A stretch of 64,000 nucleotides of DNA from Glycocaulis profundi (GTDB lineage: Bacteria > Pseudomonadota > Alphaproteobacteria > Caulobacterales > Maricaulaceae), in the NCBI GenBank assembly GCA_007050995.1, contig VJOU01000008.1, positions 62,001 through 126,000 on the forward strand, written 5' to 3'. The notes under the pieces are model-generated. The model was not told where the DNA came from and did no database searches. It saw only the letters and a list, made by a program, of their open reading frames with translations. This document shows, one piece after another, positions 1 to 8,917 of the stretch; position 1 is the stretch's first letter, and the number at the start of each line of letters is the position of its first letter. Made by a program: the position numbers and the translations under genes.

Positions 1-962
1 TAGGCGAAGCGCGGCTCGGAAGGCGCACTGAACGGACCCACGTCGACGTCGCCCGGCGCGTCGGCGGGCTGCTCCCAGGTGGAGAAGCCCTCGACCTGGC
101 TCACTTCGAGGCCGGGAATCTCGATCTCGAACCCGTCGCGGATCATCGCCTCGACTTCATCGGCGTCGAAATCGCCCACCGCGACCAGGGTGGCCCGCTC
201 CGGCACGTACCAGTCGCGGTAATAGGCCAGGAACTCCTCGCGCTGGACGTTGTCGATCACCTCGATCGTGCCGATGGGGCTGCGCTCGGGGATCAGGGTG
301 CCGGGGTAGAGGAAGTTCATGTATTCCAGCCAGTAGCGCTGGATGGGCGTGTCGCGGAAGCGCATCTCGCCGCGGATGACGCCGCGCTCGCTGTCGATGG
401 ACTCCTGAGCGGAGATGATCTCGGTGGCCGTCTCGCGCATCAGGAACAGGCCGGTCTTGAGGATCTGCTCCTCGGCGCTGGGCAGATCGAGCTGATAGCC
501 GACCACCTCGTGGCCGGTGAAGGCGTTGGTGTCCGGGCCGAAGGCCAGGCCGTAACGCTCCAGAAGGCGGATCATCTCGCCTTCGGGCACGTTGGTGGTC
601 CCGTTGAAGGCCATGTGCTCGAGGAAGTGGGCGACGCCCAGCTGATCCTCGGTCTCCACCATCGAGCCCGCGTTCAGCACCAGCCGCAGCGAGGCCGTGC
701 CCGACGGGGTCGCGTTGGGCATGATCGCGTAGCGCATGCCGTTGTCCAGCACCCCGAAGCGGACGTTCTCGTCGGCGGGCACGTCGCTGGCGTCATGAGG
801 CCATCCCTGGCCGTCCCAGACCGGTGCCTCGGCGCGGACGTCCTCGCCCGTGTCGGCGGGCGGAACGGGCTCGCTCTCAGGGCCGCACGACCACAGGGCG
901 AGGGCGGATGCCCCCGCGGCAGCCGCCATCAAGAAGTGTCTGTTTGAAAAAAGCACGGCCAT
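1..962 (-). CDS. M16 (insulinase-like) zinc peptidase lipoprotein, C-terminus cut by window edge
   Basis: The gene reads leftward from ATG at 962 and is open to base 1, so only about 320 N-terminal residues are present. The start is followed by a hydrophobic stretch ending in a lipobox (LWSC, Cys26), suggesting an outer- or inner-membrane lipoprotein facing the periplasm. The inverted zinc motif HxxEH is visible as HFLEH at residues 112-116, in the usual M16 context (LVLNAGSM upstream, FNGT downstream). M16 proteins are metallopeptidases acting on short peptides, often as two-domain repeats of 900 or more residues, so most of the gene is missing here. It lies downstream of the peptide-transporter ATPase gene on the same strand, about 100 bp away. 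Family assignment is firm; substrate is unknown. Confidence 0.9.
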   Translation of the reverse strand, partial: MAVLFSNRHFLMAAAAGASALALWSCGPESEPVPPADTGEDVRAEAPVWDGQGWPHDASDVPADENVRFGVLDNGMRYAIMPNATPSGTASLRLVLNAGSMVETEDQLGVAHFLEHMAFNGTTNVPEGEMIRLLERYGLAFGPDTNAFTGHEVVGYQLDLPSAEEQILKTGLFLMRETATEIISAQESIDSERGVIRGEMRFRDTPIQRYWLEYMNFLYPGTLIPERSPIGTIEVIDNVQREEFLAYYRDWYVPERATLVAVGDFDADEVEAMIRDGFEIEIPGLEVSQVEGFSTWEQPADAPGDVDVGPFSAPSEPRFA

Positions 963-1063
963 GTCTCCACCCCCCATAAACCTGTGAGGCGAAACTAAGG
1001 CAACCCCGCCTCAGGGCAAATGAATTCGCGGTCAGGCTGCTTTCCGGCAGGCGCAAGCCTTTG

Positions 1064-2923
1064 TCAGGCCGTCTCTTTCTCGACTTCGGCCAGCGCCTCG
1101 ATGGGGTCGTGCTCGGCGACCCAGTGCCCGGGCGAGACCTCTTCGAGCGCGGGACGGTGCTGCTCAGCTTCAGGATCGTCGACGACCTTCGATTTCAGGA
1201 AGCGCAGGGGCGCGCGGGTGTCGAGCGGGCTGGGCAGGTCCCCGGCCAGCTTGACCCGCTCGCGGGCCTTTTCCACCGCCGGGTCGGGGATCGGCACCGC
1301 GCTGATCAGCGCGCGGGTGTAGGGGTGGCGCGGGTCGGCGCAGATCGCGTCCCGGTCGGCCATCTCCACCACCCGGCCCAGATACAGCACCATCACCCGG
1401 TGGGAGATTTCGCGCACCACCGACAGGTCGTGGCTGATGAACAGCATCGACATGCCGAAATCGCGCTGCAGCTCGATCAGAAGGTCGATGATCTGGGCCT
1501 GGATGGACACGTCCAGCGCGCTGACCGCCTCGTCGCAGATCACCAGCCGGGGCTTGAGGATCATCGCCCGCGCGATGCCCACCCGCTGGTTCTGCCCGCC
1601 CGACAGCTCGTGGGGGTAGCGGTTGATCATGTCCGGGTCGAGCCCGACCCGTTCCATCATCTCGCGAACCGTCTTCTCGCGCTCTTTCGATTTCATCGAG
1701 CGGCGGAAAGTCAGCAGCGGCTCGGCGATGGACGCGCCGATGGTCATGCGCGGGTTGAGCGAGGCGAGCGGGTCCTGGAAGACGATCTGAAGGTCCTCGC
1801 GCGCGGCGCGCATCTCGCCGGGCTTCAGGCTGAGAAGGTCCTTGCCGATCCAGCTCACCGCCCCGGCGCTGGCCGGGACCAGTCGCAGCACGGCGCGCGC
1901 CAGGGTGGACTTGCCGCAGCCGGACTCGCCCACGATGCCCACGGTCTCGCCCGCCTTCAGGTCGAAGCTGACCCCGTCCACGGCCTTGAGCGGTTTCGTT
2001 TTCGGGATCAGCCCGCCACCCGCGCTGACCGGGAACCAGACCTTCACGTCCTTCGCTTCCAGCAGCGGCGGGTCACCCGGCGCCGCCTTGCAGGGCGGAA
2101 GAACGGGGTGGCCGTCGCGGTCGGGCTGGTCGATGCGCGGCATCGCGTCCAGAAGCATGCGGGTGTAGGGGTGGGACGGAGCGGAGAAGATGCGGTCGAC
2201 CGGACCGGTCTCGACATACTCGCCATGGCGCATGACCTGCACCCGGTCGGCCATGCGCGCGACCACGCCCATGTCATGGGTGATCAGCGCGATGGCCGCG
2301 CCGATCTCCGCCTTCAGCTCGTCCATGATGTCCAGCACCTGGGCCTGCACGGTCACGTCCAGCGCCGTGGTGGGCTCGTCGGCGATCAGCAGGTCAGGCT
2401 CGCACAGCATGGCCATGGCGATCATCACCCGCTGGCGCATGCCGCCCGACAGCTCGTGGGGGAACTGCTTCAGGCGGCGGCGGGCCTCGGGGATGCGCAC
2501 CCGTTCCAGCCAGTCCACGCAGCGCTTCGTGGCCGCCTCGCCTTTCAGCTTCATGTGGGTGTCCAGCACCTCGCGGAGCTGATCGCCCACGCGCATGTGC
2601 GGGGTCAGGCTGGTCAGCGGATCCTGGAAGATCATGGTCATGGACCGGCCGCGGACCGTGTTCAGCTTGGAGGCGGGCAGGCCCAGTATCTCCTGCCCCT
2701 TGTACAGGATCGAGCCCTCCGCACGGCCGTTCGAAGCCAGAAGCCCCATGGCGGCGAGGAAGGTCTGGCTCTTGCCTGAACCGGATTCCCCCACCACCGC
2801 CAGGCACTCGCCCGGCTGGATGTCCAGATCGATGCCGCGCACCGCGTCGACCTGCCCGTCGGGAGTGTCGAAGCGCACGCTCAGGCCGCGGACCTGCAGG
2901 ATGGGGGATCGGGCGTCGGTCAA
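1064..2923 (-). CDS. Fused dipeptide/oligopeptide-type ABC transporter ATPase (two nucleotide-binding domains)
   Basis: About 619 residues with two complete ABC ATPase domains in tandem, like GsiA/YejF or fused DppD-DppF. Domain 1 has Walker A GESGSGKS near residue 45, signature LSGGMRQRV near 157 and Walker B LLIADEP near 172. Domain 2 has GESGCGKST near 329, LSGGQNQRV near 440 and [12 protein letters not shown] near 458. It would power import of peptides or similar solutes, but no permease or binding-protein genes are in view. I chose a TTG start at 2923, preceded by GGGAG seven bases upstream. An in-frame ATG at 2989 would add 22 residues that do not resemble the family. The open frame continues far upstream through the opposite-strand kinase gene, which is not coding on this strand. 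Confidence 0.88.
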   Translation of the reverse strand: MTDARSPILQVRGLSVRFDTPDGQVDAVRGIDLDIQPGECLAVVGESGSGKSQTFLAAMGLLASNGRAEGSILYKGQEILGLPASKLNTVRGRSMTMIFQDPLTSLTPHMRVGDQLREVLDTHMKLKGEAATKRCVDWLERVRIPEARRRLKQFPHELSGGMRQRVMIAMAMLCEPDLLIADEPTTALDVTVQAQVLDIMDELKAEIGAAIALITHDMGVVARMADRVQVMRHGEYVETGPVDRIFSAPSHPYTRMLLDAMPRIDQPDRDGHPVLPPCKAAPGDPPLLEAKDVKVWFPVSAGGGLIPKTKPLKAVDGVSFDLKAGETVGIVGESGCGKSTLARAVLRLVPASAGAVSWIGKDLLSLKPGEMRAAREDLQIVFQDPLASLNPRMTIGASIAEPLLTFRRSMKSKEREKTVREMMERVGLDPDMINRYPHELSGGQNQRVGIARAMILKPRLVICDEAVSALDVSIQAQIIDLLIELQRDFGMSMLFISHDLSVVREISHRVMVLYLGRVVEMADRDAICADPRHPYTRALISAVPIPDPAVEKARERVKLAGDLPSPLDTRAPLRFLKSKVVDDPEAEQHRPALEEVSPGHWVAEHDPIEALAEVEKETA

Positions 2924-3034
2924 GCTCTGGCTCCCATGGTCGGAAGGGTTGGTTTGGACAATACCCGTTAACCCGGACCACGCCACCATGGGGGGCGCCT
3001 GAGGCTGGGGCCTCGGGCGGGGAGGATCTGAACG

Positions 3035-5332
3035 GTGATGAGCGGGACGGTCATGGAGGAGCTCAGCGAGGAGAGCGTCCGCATCGTCGCGGCGGCCGTC
3101 TCCGCGGCGTCGCTGGGCGTCTGGCGGGTGGACCCCGAGCGCGACGGACTGTGGATCAAGGGTCCGGCCGCGGCCCTCATGGGCATGAGCGCGGATGAAG
3201 ACTTCATAGACGGCAGGCGGTGGCTGTCCGCGGTGCATGCCGACGACTGGGACACGCTCGTGAGCGCCGTCGCCACGGTGAGCGCGGCGCTGCCCGGACA
3301 GCCTGCGCGGACCACCTTCCGCCTCGCCGCCCCGCCCCCTGACGGGCCTGTCTGGATCGAGGCCATCGGCAGTCTCGCCCGCCAGACGGACGGCACGGTT
3401 CTGCTTGCGGGTATTTTCGTGGACGCCACCGAGCGCAAGACGCTCGAACACGAGCTGGCCGAACGCGAACGGCGCATTTCCGAAGCCGCCGACGCGGGCC
3501 TCGCCGCGATATGGGTGAACGATCACGCGGCGGGGCTGCAGCATCTGGAAGGCGCCATCACAGAGCATTTCGGAGGACGCAACGGGCGGGTCACCCTCGC
3601 CATGGAGGACTGGCCGCCCCTGGTTCATCCCGACGACCTCGACAACATCAGCTCCGAGTACATGCGGATTCAGGAAGGCGAGACGATCAGTCCGGTCGAT
3701 TACCGAATTCGCACGCCCGAAGGCTGGCGCTGGATGCGCTCGGCGGGGCGGGTGACGCGCCGGGACGGCGAGGGGCGGGTGCTGGGTTCCGCCGGGGTGA
3801 TCACCGACGTCACAGCCGAACGCGAATACGCCGCCGCTCTGGACACCGAGCGCCGCCGCCTCAGGGACGCGCTGGAGAGCGCGCGCCAGGGCGCTTGGCG
3901 GCTCGATTACGACAGCGAGACCGTGTCCTTCACCGAGTTCGGGGCCGCGCTTGTCGGCCTGCCCTCCGGCCAACTGACCTGCCCGCTCGATCGCTGGCGC
4001 GCGCACATCCATCCCGACGACCGCCATCTGTGCGTGACCGGCGTGGCGGCCATGGCCGAGGGCGCGGACCTGCTCGAGGTCTATCGGGTCAGGCATCCTG
4101 AAAAGGGTTGGCGCTGGATCGAGGACCGCGGCTCGGTTGTCAGGCGCGCGTCTGACGGCCAGGCACTGGTTGCCGCGGGCACCATGGTGGACGTCACCGA
4201 ACGCCGGGAGCTGGAGCTGCGGCTCGCCGAGCGCGAAAAGCGCCTTTCCCTGGCCGCTTCGGCGGGGCTGGCCGGGGTATGGGAGAACGACCACGTCAAG
4301 GGCGTGCAGGTTGTCTCCGGCCGGGCGCGCGAGTGGCTTGGCCTGGCGCCGGGCGAGACCCTGACCATCGAGCACTGGCGCAAGGTGGTTCATCCCGACG
4401 ATTTCGATCACCTGATGGACGGCCATCTGTCCATGGCGCGCGGCGAGCCGGGCGGCGCGCTGGAATGCCGGCTGTGGACGGGCACGGGCTGGCGCTGGGT
4501 GCGCGTGCTGGGCGGCGCGACCGAAAGCGCCCCGGACGGACGCGCCACCCGCTCGTCCGGCGTGGCGGTGGACATCACCGACGAGAAGGCCCAGCAGGCC
4601 GAGCTGGCCTGCTACGCCGAGCGGCTGGAGCGCACCAACCGCGAGCTGGACCGCTTCGCCACCGTGGCCTCCCACGACCTGCAGGAGCCGCTCAGAAAGA
4701 TCGCCGCCTTCGCCAGCCTGCTCAAGCGCCGCTACACGGGCAGGCTGGACGCGGACGCCGATGCCAGCCTGGATTTCCTGATCGACGCGGCGGGCCGGAT
4801 GCGCCGGCTGATCGACGACCTGCTGGGGTATTCGAAGGCCTCCAGCCGTGATCTGGAGACCCGTCCGGTGGACATGGAGGTGCTGGCGCGCGACGTGGCC
4901 GAGGAGCTCGACTGGGCGATCGCCGAGGCGGGCGCCCGGGTGCAGATCGACCCCCTGCCGGTGATCGACGGCGATCCGACCCTGCTGCGGCTTCTGCTGA
5001 CCAACCTCGTCTCGAACGGGGTGAAGTACCGGCGCGGCAAGGGGCCGGTCATCCTGATCAGCGCCGAGCGGCAGGGCGAGGTCTGGCGCTTCTGCGTCGC
5101 CGATGACGGCATCGGCATCGAGCCGCGCTTCCATGAGGCGGTGTTCGCGCCCTTCCGCCGCCTGCACGGGCGCGGCGAGGGCTATGAAGGCAGCGGGATC
5201 GGGCTGGCGATCTGCCAGCAGGCGGTCGAGCGCCATGGCGGACGGATCTGGGTGAAGTCCCAGCCCGGACACGGCTCGGCCTTCTTCTTCACCCTGCCCG
5301 CCCGCAAGAGCGCAAGCGCCGCGGCCGAATAG
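3035..5332 (+). CDS. Multi-PAS cytoplasmic sensor histidine kinase
   Basis: A 765-residue kinase without membrane segments, so probably a soluble sensor. Four PAS-like units with GWRW-type PAC ends can be seen at roughly residues 12-135, 148-265, 282-398 and 405-525. A HisKA domain follows, with phospho-acceptor His547 in [11 protein letters not shown]. The ATPase domain has the N box around [10 protein letters not shown], the G1 box DDGIGIE and the G2 box GSGIGLAI. The SHDLQEPL form of the H box is typical of phytochrome-like and multi-PAS kinases. No response regulator gene is adjacent. It diverges from the ABC ATPase gene and ends one base before the stop of the convergent protease gene. 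An alternative ATG lies five codons downstream at 3050. The signal sensed cannot be inferred. Confidence 0.9.
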   Translation: MMSGTVMEELSEESVRIVAAAVSAASLGVWRVDPERDGLWIKGPAAALMGMSADEDFIDGRRWLSAVHADDWDTLVSAVATVSAALPGQPARTTFRLAAPPPDGPVWIEAIGSLARQTDGTVLLAGIFVDATERKTLEHELAERERRISEAADAGLAAIWVNDHAAGLQHLEGAITEHFGGRNGRVTLAMEDWPPLVHPDDLDNISSEYMRIQEGETISPVDYRIRTPEGWRWMRSAGRVTRRDGEGRVLGSAGVITDVTAEREYAAALDTERRRLRDALESARQGAWRLDYDSETVSFTEFGAALVGLPSGQLTCPLDRWRAHIHPDDRHLCVTGVAAMAEGADLLEVYRVRHPEKGWRWIEDRGSVVRRASDGQALVAAGTMVDVTERRELELRLAEREKRLSLAASAGLAGVWENDHVKGVQVVSGRAREWLGLAPGETLTIEHWRKVVHPDDFDHLMDGHLSMARGEPGGALECRLWTGTGWRWVRVLGGATESAPDGRATRSSGVAVDITDEKAQQAELACYAERLERTNRELDRFATVASHDLQEPLRKIAAFASLLKRRYTGRLDADADASLDFLIDAAGRMRRLIDDLLGYSKASSRDLETRPVDMEVLARDVAEELDWAIAEAGARVQIDPLPVIDGDPTLLRLLLTNLVSNGVKYRRGKGPVILISAERQGEVWRFCVADDGIGIEPRFHEAVFAPFRRLHGRGEGYEGSGIGLAICQQAVERHGGRIWVKSQPGHGSAFFFTLPARKSASAAAE

Positions 5333-5333
5333 G

Positions 5334-8300
5334 CTACTGGCCCGGCGTGGCTGGCGGTTCGGGCGCCTCGACCGGCGCCGCGGGGCCCTCGAACTCGGAC
5401 AGCATGGAGCGGATCTCGGCGATGGCCGCCTCGAGCTGGCTGTCCCGGCCCTGATTGGTCAGGACGGGATCGAGCGCCACGTCGATGTCCGGCGCCACGC
5501 CCTCGTTCTCGATCTCCCACTCCCCTTCGGGGGTGTAGAAGCGGAAGAAGGGCACGGCCATGAAGCCGCCGTCCATCAGGGGCGGATTGGCCGCGATGCC
5601 GATCAGCCCGCCCCAGGTGCGCGTGCCCAGAAGCGGGCCGATCTCCATGCGGCGGAAGGCGTAGGGCAGGAAGTCTCCGCCCGAGCCCGCGTCTTGGTCG
5701 ATCATCATCAGCTTGGGCCCGTAATGGCCCGCGTTCGGCGTGTTGTAGGGCAGCCCGTCGCGGTCCAGCCAGCCGCCCAGCCAGGTGGGGGCCAGCAGGT
5801 CCGCGATGTAGTTGGCCGCCTGTCCGCCCCCGTTCGAGCGCTCGTCGATGATCAGCGCGTCGCGGTCGAACTGGGCGTAGTACATGCGGTTGAAGAAGGC
5901 GAAGCCGCGCCCGCCCGTGTCAGGCAGGTAGACGTATCCCGCCCGGCCGTCGGTGGCCTCCTCGACCGCGCGCCGGTTCTCCTCGATCCAGCCCCAGAGC
6001 CGCAGATTGGATTCACTGTCGACGGGCTGGACGACGATCTCGCGCGCGCCGGACATGCGCGGCGCGGAATTGACCAGCAGGGTGACCTGCTGGTCGGCGG
6101 AGCCCAGCAGCGCCTCCCAGATATTGTCCGCGTCCGACAGCTCGCGCCCGTTGACCGACAGGATGTAGTCGCCTTCGGCCACCCCCAGCCCCGGCGCGGC
6201 CAGCGGTGCGCGCAGATAAGGATTCCAGCGCTCGCCTGAATAGATGCGCGCGATGCGATAGCGCCCCGCCTCGATCTCCAGATCCGCGCCCAGAAGGCCG
6301 GCCCTCACGCCGTTGGACGAATTGGTGTCGCCCCCGCCCACCCGGTTGTGGCCGGCCTGAAGCTCACCGATCATCTCGGCCATCAGCGCGTTCAGGTCCT
6401 CGCGCCGGGCGACATGCTCCAGCAGCGGCTCGTAGCGGTCGCGCACGCCCTGCCAGTCCAGCCCCTGCAGCTGGGCGTCATAGAAATACGCCGCCTGCAT
6501 GCGCCAGCCCTCGTCGAAGATGTGCGCCCATTCCGTGCGCGGATCGATCCGCACCCGCACGCCGGACATGTCGATGCGTTCGGGCTCGATGGAGCTGCGG
6601 ATCTCCGCGGTCGACCAGTTGCGGCCCTGACGGGTCAGCAGAGTGCGTCCGTCCTCGCTCATCTTCGCCTCGGCGACGCCCGACCGCGCGATCGTGAGGC
6701 GCTGGCTGGCCAGATTATAGCGGCGCAGCCGGGTGGTGGTGGGCGACGAGCCCGGCGGCTCGTTGCTGGCGCCGGGCTGGTCGCGTTCGATGAAGAACAG
6801 GTCGCCGTTGCGCGCCACCATCAGGGTGTCATAGGCCCGCTCGGCGATGGGCAGAGGCACGATCCGCTCGGAAATGCCCTCCAGCGCGATGCCGTCCGAT
6901 GCCGGTTCCGGGCCGTTCTCGCCTGACGCCGCCTCGTCCTCGCCCTCGGGCTCGTCGCCCGCGACCGTGGACCGCCCCGGCTCGTCGCCCCGTCCCGGCA
7001 GGAGGGGCGAGCGCCCGTCCTCTTTGAGCACCGCGGCGTAGATGCCGAAGCGCGCGGGCCGCTCGTTGGTGGACATGTTCAGGCCCACCTGGCGCGGGCC
7101 GGTGTTGGTGGAGGCGGCGAAGAACAGATACTCCCCGTCGCGGGAGAAGGCCGGGCTGATCGCGTCGGCCATCCCGTCGGTGACCACGGTGGTCTCGCCG
7201 CTGTCGAAATCATAAAGCGCGATGTCGGACAGGAAGTTCGGCCCCTGTATCGTGAAGGCCAGCCAGCGGCTGTCCCGGCTGATGCTGACATCGGGATTGA
7301 TCCGCCGCGCCTGGGTGGCGATCAGCGTGTTCTCGCCGCTCTCCAGATCGATGGCGTACAGGTTCAGGTGATTGTCCGTGTAGACGATCCGCCGCCCGTC
7401 CGGGGTCCAGGCCCTGAGCTCGAAAAAGGCCAGCGGGTCGTCCCCGCCCAGCTCCAGCTCGCGCGGCTCGGCATAGCCGCGCTGGTCGGACAGGCGCAGA
7501 TGCTGGCGTCCACCCGCGTCGGAGACATAGGCGATGTCGCCCCCGCGCGGCGACCACAGGGCGGTGTATTCGCGCGCGCCGGGCGTGTTGGTGACGTTGC
7601 GCGCCGAGCCGTCGCCCAGCGGCACGGTGAACACCTCGCCGCGCGCCGTGACCAGCGCGCGCTGGGCGGTGGGGGAGATGGCGATGTGCTGGATGGTGCG
7701 CGAGGCGTCAGCCCAGCGTCGGCCCAGCTGGGGCAGGTCGGCATTGAGCCGGACCACGATCTCCTCGCTCTCCCCCTCCGCGGTGTCATGGCGATACAGC
7801 CGCCCCCCGGCCTCATAGACGATCACGCCCTCATGGGCGCTGGCCCAGCGGATGTCCCACGGCGCGGCGTCGGCGATTTTCTCCGGCTCGCCCGTTCCGC
7901 CTGCCGAGCGCCACAGCGCCAGCGAGACGTCGTCGCGGTCGGACAGGAAGTAGAGGTCCTCGCCCACCCAGATCGGGCTGATGTCGTTGACCCGCTCGCC
8001 CTCGATGGTTTCCGCGCTGTCCGCGTCGAAATCATAGACGATGATCGAGGGCGTGGTGCCCCCCCGGTGCTGGCGCCAGCCCGACGTGCCGCCATACAGC
8101 GCGTTGTAGGCCGGGCCGAAGGCGATGTAGGCCAGCCGGTCCCCGTCCGGGCTCATCTCGCCGCGGAAGAAGCGCGCGTCCATGACCGTCTCGGGATAGC
8201 CGTCCTCCAGTCCGATGGACCAGAGCTGGGCCGAGCGGCCGTGATTGACCTGCCGGTCGGAGCTGAACAGCACCCGCCCGTCCGCCGTCCAGCCGGTGAC

Positions 8301-8645
8301 CAGATCCGAGCCGGGATGGTAGGTCAGCCGCCGCGGCTGCCCGCCATCGATGGAGATCACATAGACGTCGTCCCCGCCCGCATAGTCCGCGGTGTAGGCG
8401 ACATGCCGCCCGTCCGGCGACAGGAAGGGAAAGCGCTCCTCGCCCGGGTCGGAGGTCAGCCGCCGCGGCTCGGTCCCGTCAGGCGCGGACACCCAGATGT
8501 CGCCCGCATAAGTGAAGGCCAGATGATCGGCGCCCAGGTCGGGCTGGCGCAGCAGCAGGGTCTGGTCCGCCTCGTCCTGCGCCCCGGCGGCGGCGCAGAA
8601 GATCAGGGCGGCCGCGAGCGCGGCCCCGGAAAGACGCTCGATCAT
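5334..8645 (-). CDS. Tricorn-like periplasmic protease (beta-propeller, PDZ and S41-type domains)
   Basis: About 1103 residues starting at ATG 8645, preceded by ACGGAGC. A Sec signal peptide runs to about residue 22 (hydrophobic, AGAQDE cleavage region). The first half consists of TolB/WD-like propeller repeats with recurring SPDGR and DG motifs. A PDZ-like segment around [14 protein letters not shown] comes next, then an S41/Tricorn core with DERSNGGGQ and the likely nucleophile Ser988 in DAGSGGD. Tricorn-family enzymes cut peptides released by other proteases. The expected Ser-His pair before the PDZ domain reads Gly765-His766 here. Export to the periplasm distinguishes it from the cytoplasmic archaeal enzyme. 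An Asp/Glu-rich insert (around residues 560-590) looks disordered. It converges with the histidine kinase gene with one base between the stops. Confidence 0.9.
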   Translation of the reverse strand: MIERLSGAALAAALIFCAAAGAQDEADQTLLLRQPDLGADHLAFTYAGDIWVSAPDGTEPRRLTSDPGEERFPFLSPDGRHVAYTADYAGGDDVYVISIDGGQPRRLTYHPGSDLVTGWTADGRVLFSSDRQVNHGRSAQLWSIGLEDGYPETVMDARFFRGEMSPDGDRLAYIAFGPAYNALYGGTSGWRQHRGGTTPSIIVYDFDADSAETIEGERVNDISPIWVGEDLYFLSDRDDVSLALWRSAGGTGEPEKIADAAPWDIRWASAHEGVIVYEAGGRLYRHDTAEGESEEIVVRLNADLPQLGRRWADASRTIQHIAISPTAQRALVTARGEVFTVPLGDGSARNVTNTPGAREYTALWSPRGGDIAYVSDAGGRQHLRLSDQRGYAEPRELELGGDDPLAFFELRAWTPDGRRIVYTDNHLNLYAIDLESGENTLIATQARRINPDVSISRDSRWLAFTIQGPNFLSDIALYDFDSGETTVVTDGMADAISPAFSRDGEYLFFAASTNTGPRQVGLNMSTNERPARFGIYAAVLKEDGRSPLLPGRGDEPGRSTVAGDEPEGEDEAASGENGPEPASDGIALEGISERIVPLPIAERAYDTLMVARNGDLFFIERDQPGASNEPPGSSPTTTRLRRYNLASQRLTIARSGVAEAKMSEDGRTLLTRQGRNWSTAEIRSSIEPERIDMSGVRVRIDPRTEWAHIFDEGWRMQAAYFYDAQLQGLDWQGVRDRYEPLLEHVARREDLNALMAEMIGELQAGHNRVGGGDTNSSNGVRAGLLGADLEIEAGRYRIARIYSGERWNPYLRAPLAAPGLGVAEGDYILSVNGRELSDADNIWEALLGSADQQVTLLVNSAPRMSGAREIVVQPVDSESNLRLWGWIEENRRAVEEATDGRAGYVYLPDTGGRGFAFFNRMYYAQFDRDALIIDERSNGGGQAANYIADLLAPTWLGGWLDRDGLPYNTPNAGHYGPKLMMIDQDAGSGGDFLPYAFRRMEIGPLLGTRTWGGLIGIAANPPLMDGGFMAVPFFRFYTPEGEWEIENEGVAPDIDVALDPVLTNQGRDSQLEAAIAEIRSMLSEFEGPAAPVEAPEPPATPGQ

Positions 8646-8743
8646 GAAAAGCTCCGTCTGGTTTTCGCCGCGGAGCATCGGACGCCGACGCCTGCCGGGC
8701 AAGGCCCGGTCGCGGTTAATTCTCCGTCAGGAAAGTTCTTCTC

Positions 8744-8897
8744 TGTCCTCCCGCGCTCCGCTCGGGCGGTTCCGCGCACGAGCGCGGGCGGCCGGTCGGC
8801 CTTGCGGGCCTGCGGCCCGTTTCGACGCGCAGCGTCACCAGCGCGAACGCGCGCCCGCAGCGGAGCGAGGACCGACTGACCGGAGGGAAGGAGGACA
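8744..8897. repeat. Imperfect intergenic palindrome between valS and the Tricorn-like gene
   Basis: Two nested inverted pairs bracket this 154-bp stretch: an outer 8-bp pair (TGTCCTCC at 8744-8751 with GGAGGACA at 8890-8897) and an inner 9-bp pair (CGCTCCGCT at 8754-8762 with AGCGGAGCG at 8859-8867). A small hairpin sits at the centre (CGGGCC at 8805-8810 with GGCCCG at 8814-8819). It lies downstream of valS and upstream of the protease gene, both leftward. It could be an intergenic repeat element or an RNA processing/termination structure. There is no poly-T run, and no second copy was seen in the window. Confidence 0.45.
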
Positions 8898-8917
8898 AGG
8901 AGAAGGGAGAAAAACCC

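Noticed and set aside
2924-5272. Upstream extension of the ABC ATPase frame through the kinase gene
   Set aside because: The frame is open by chance; its translation shows no domain, and the plus strand encodes a complete histidine kinase.
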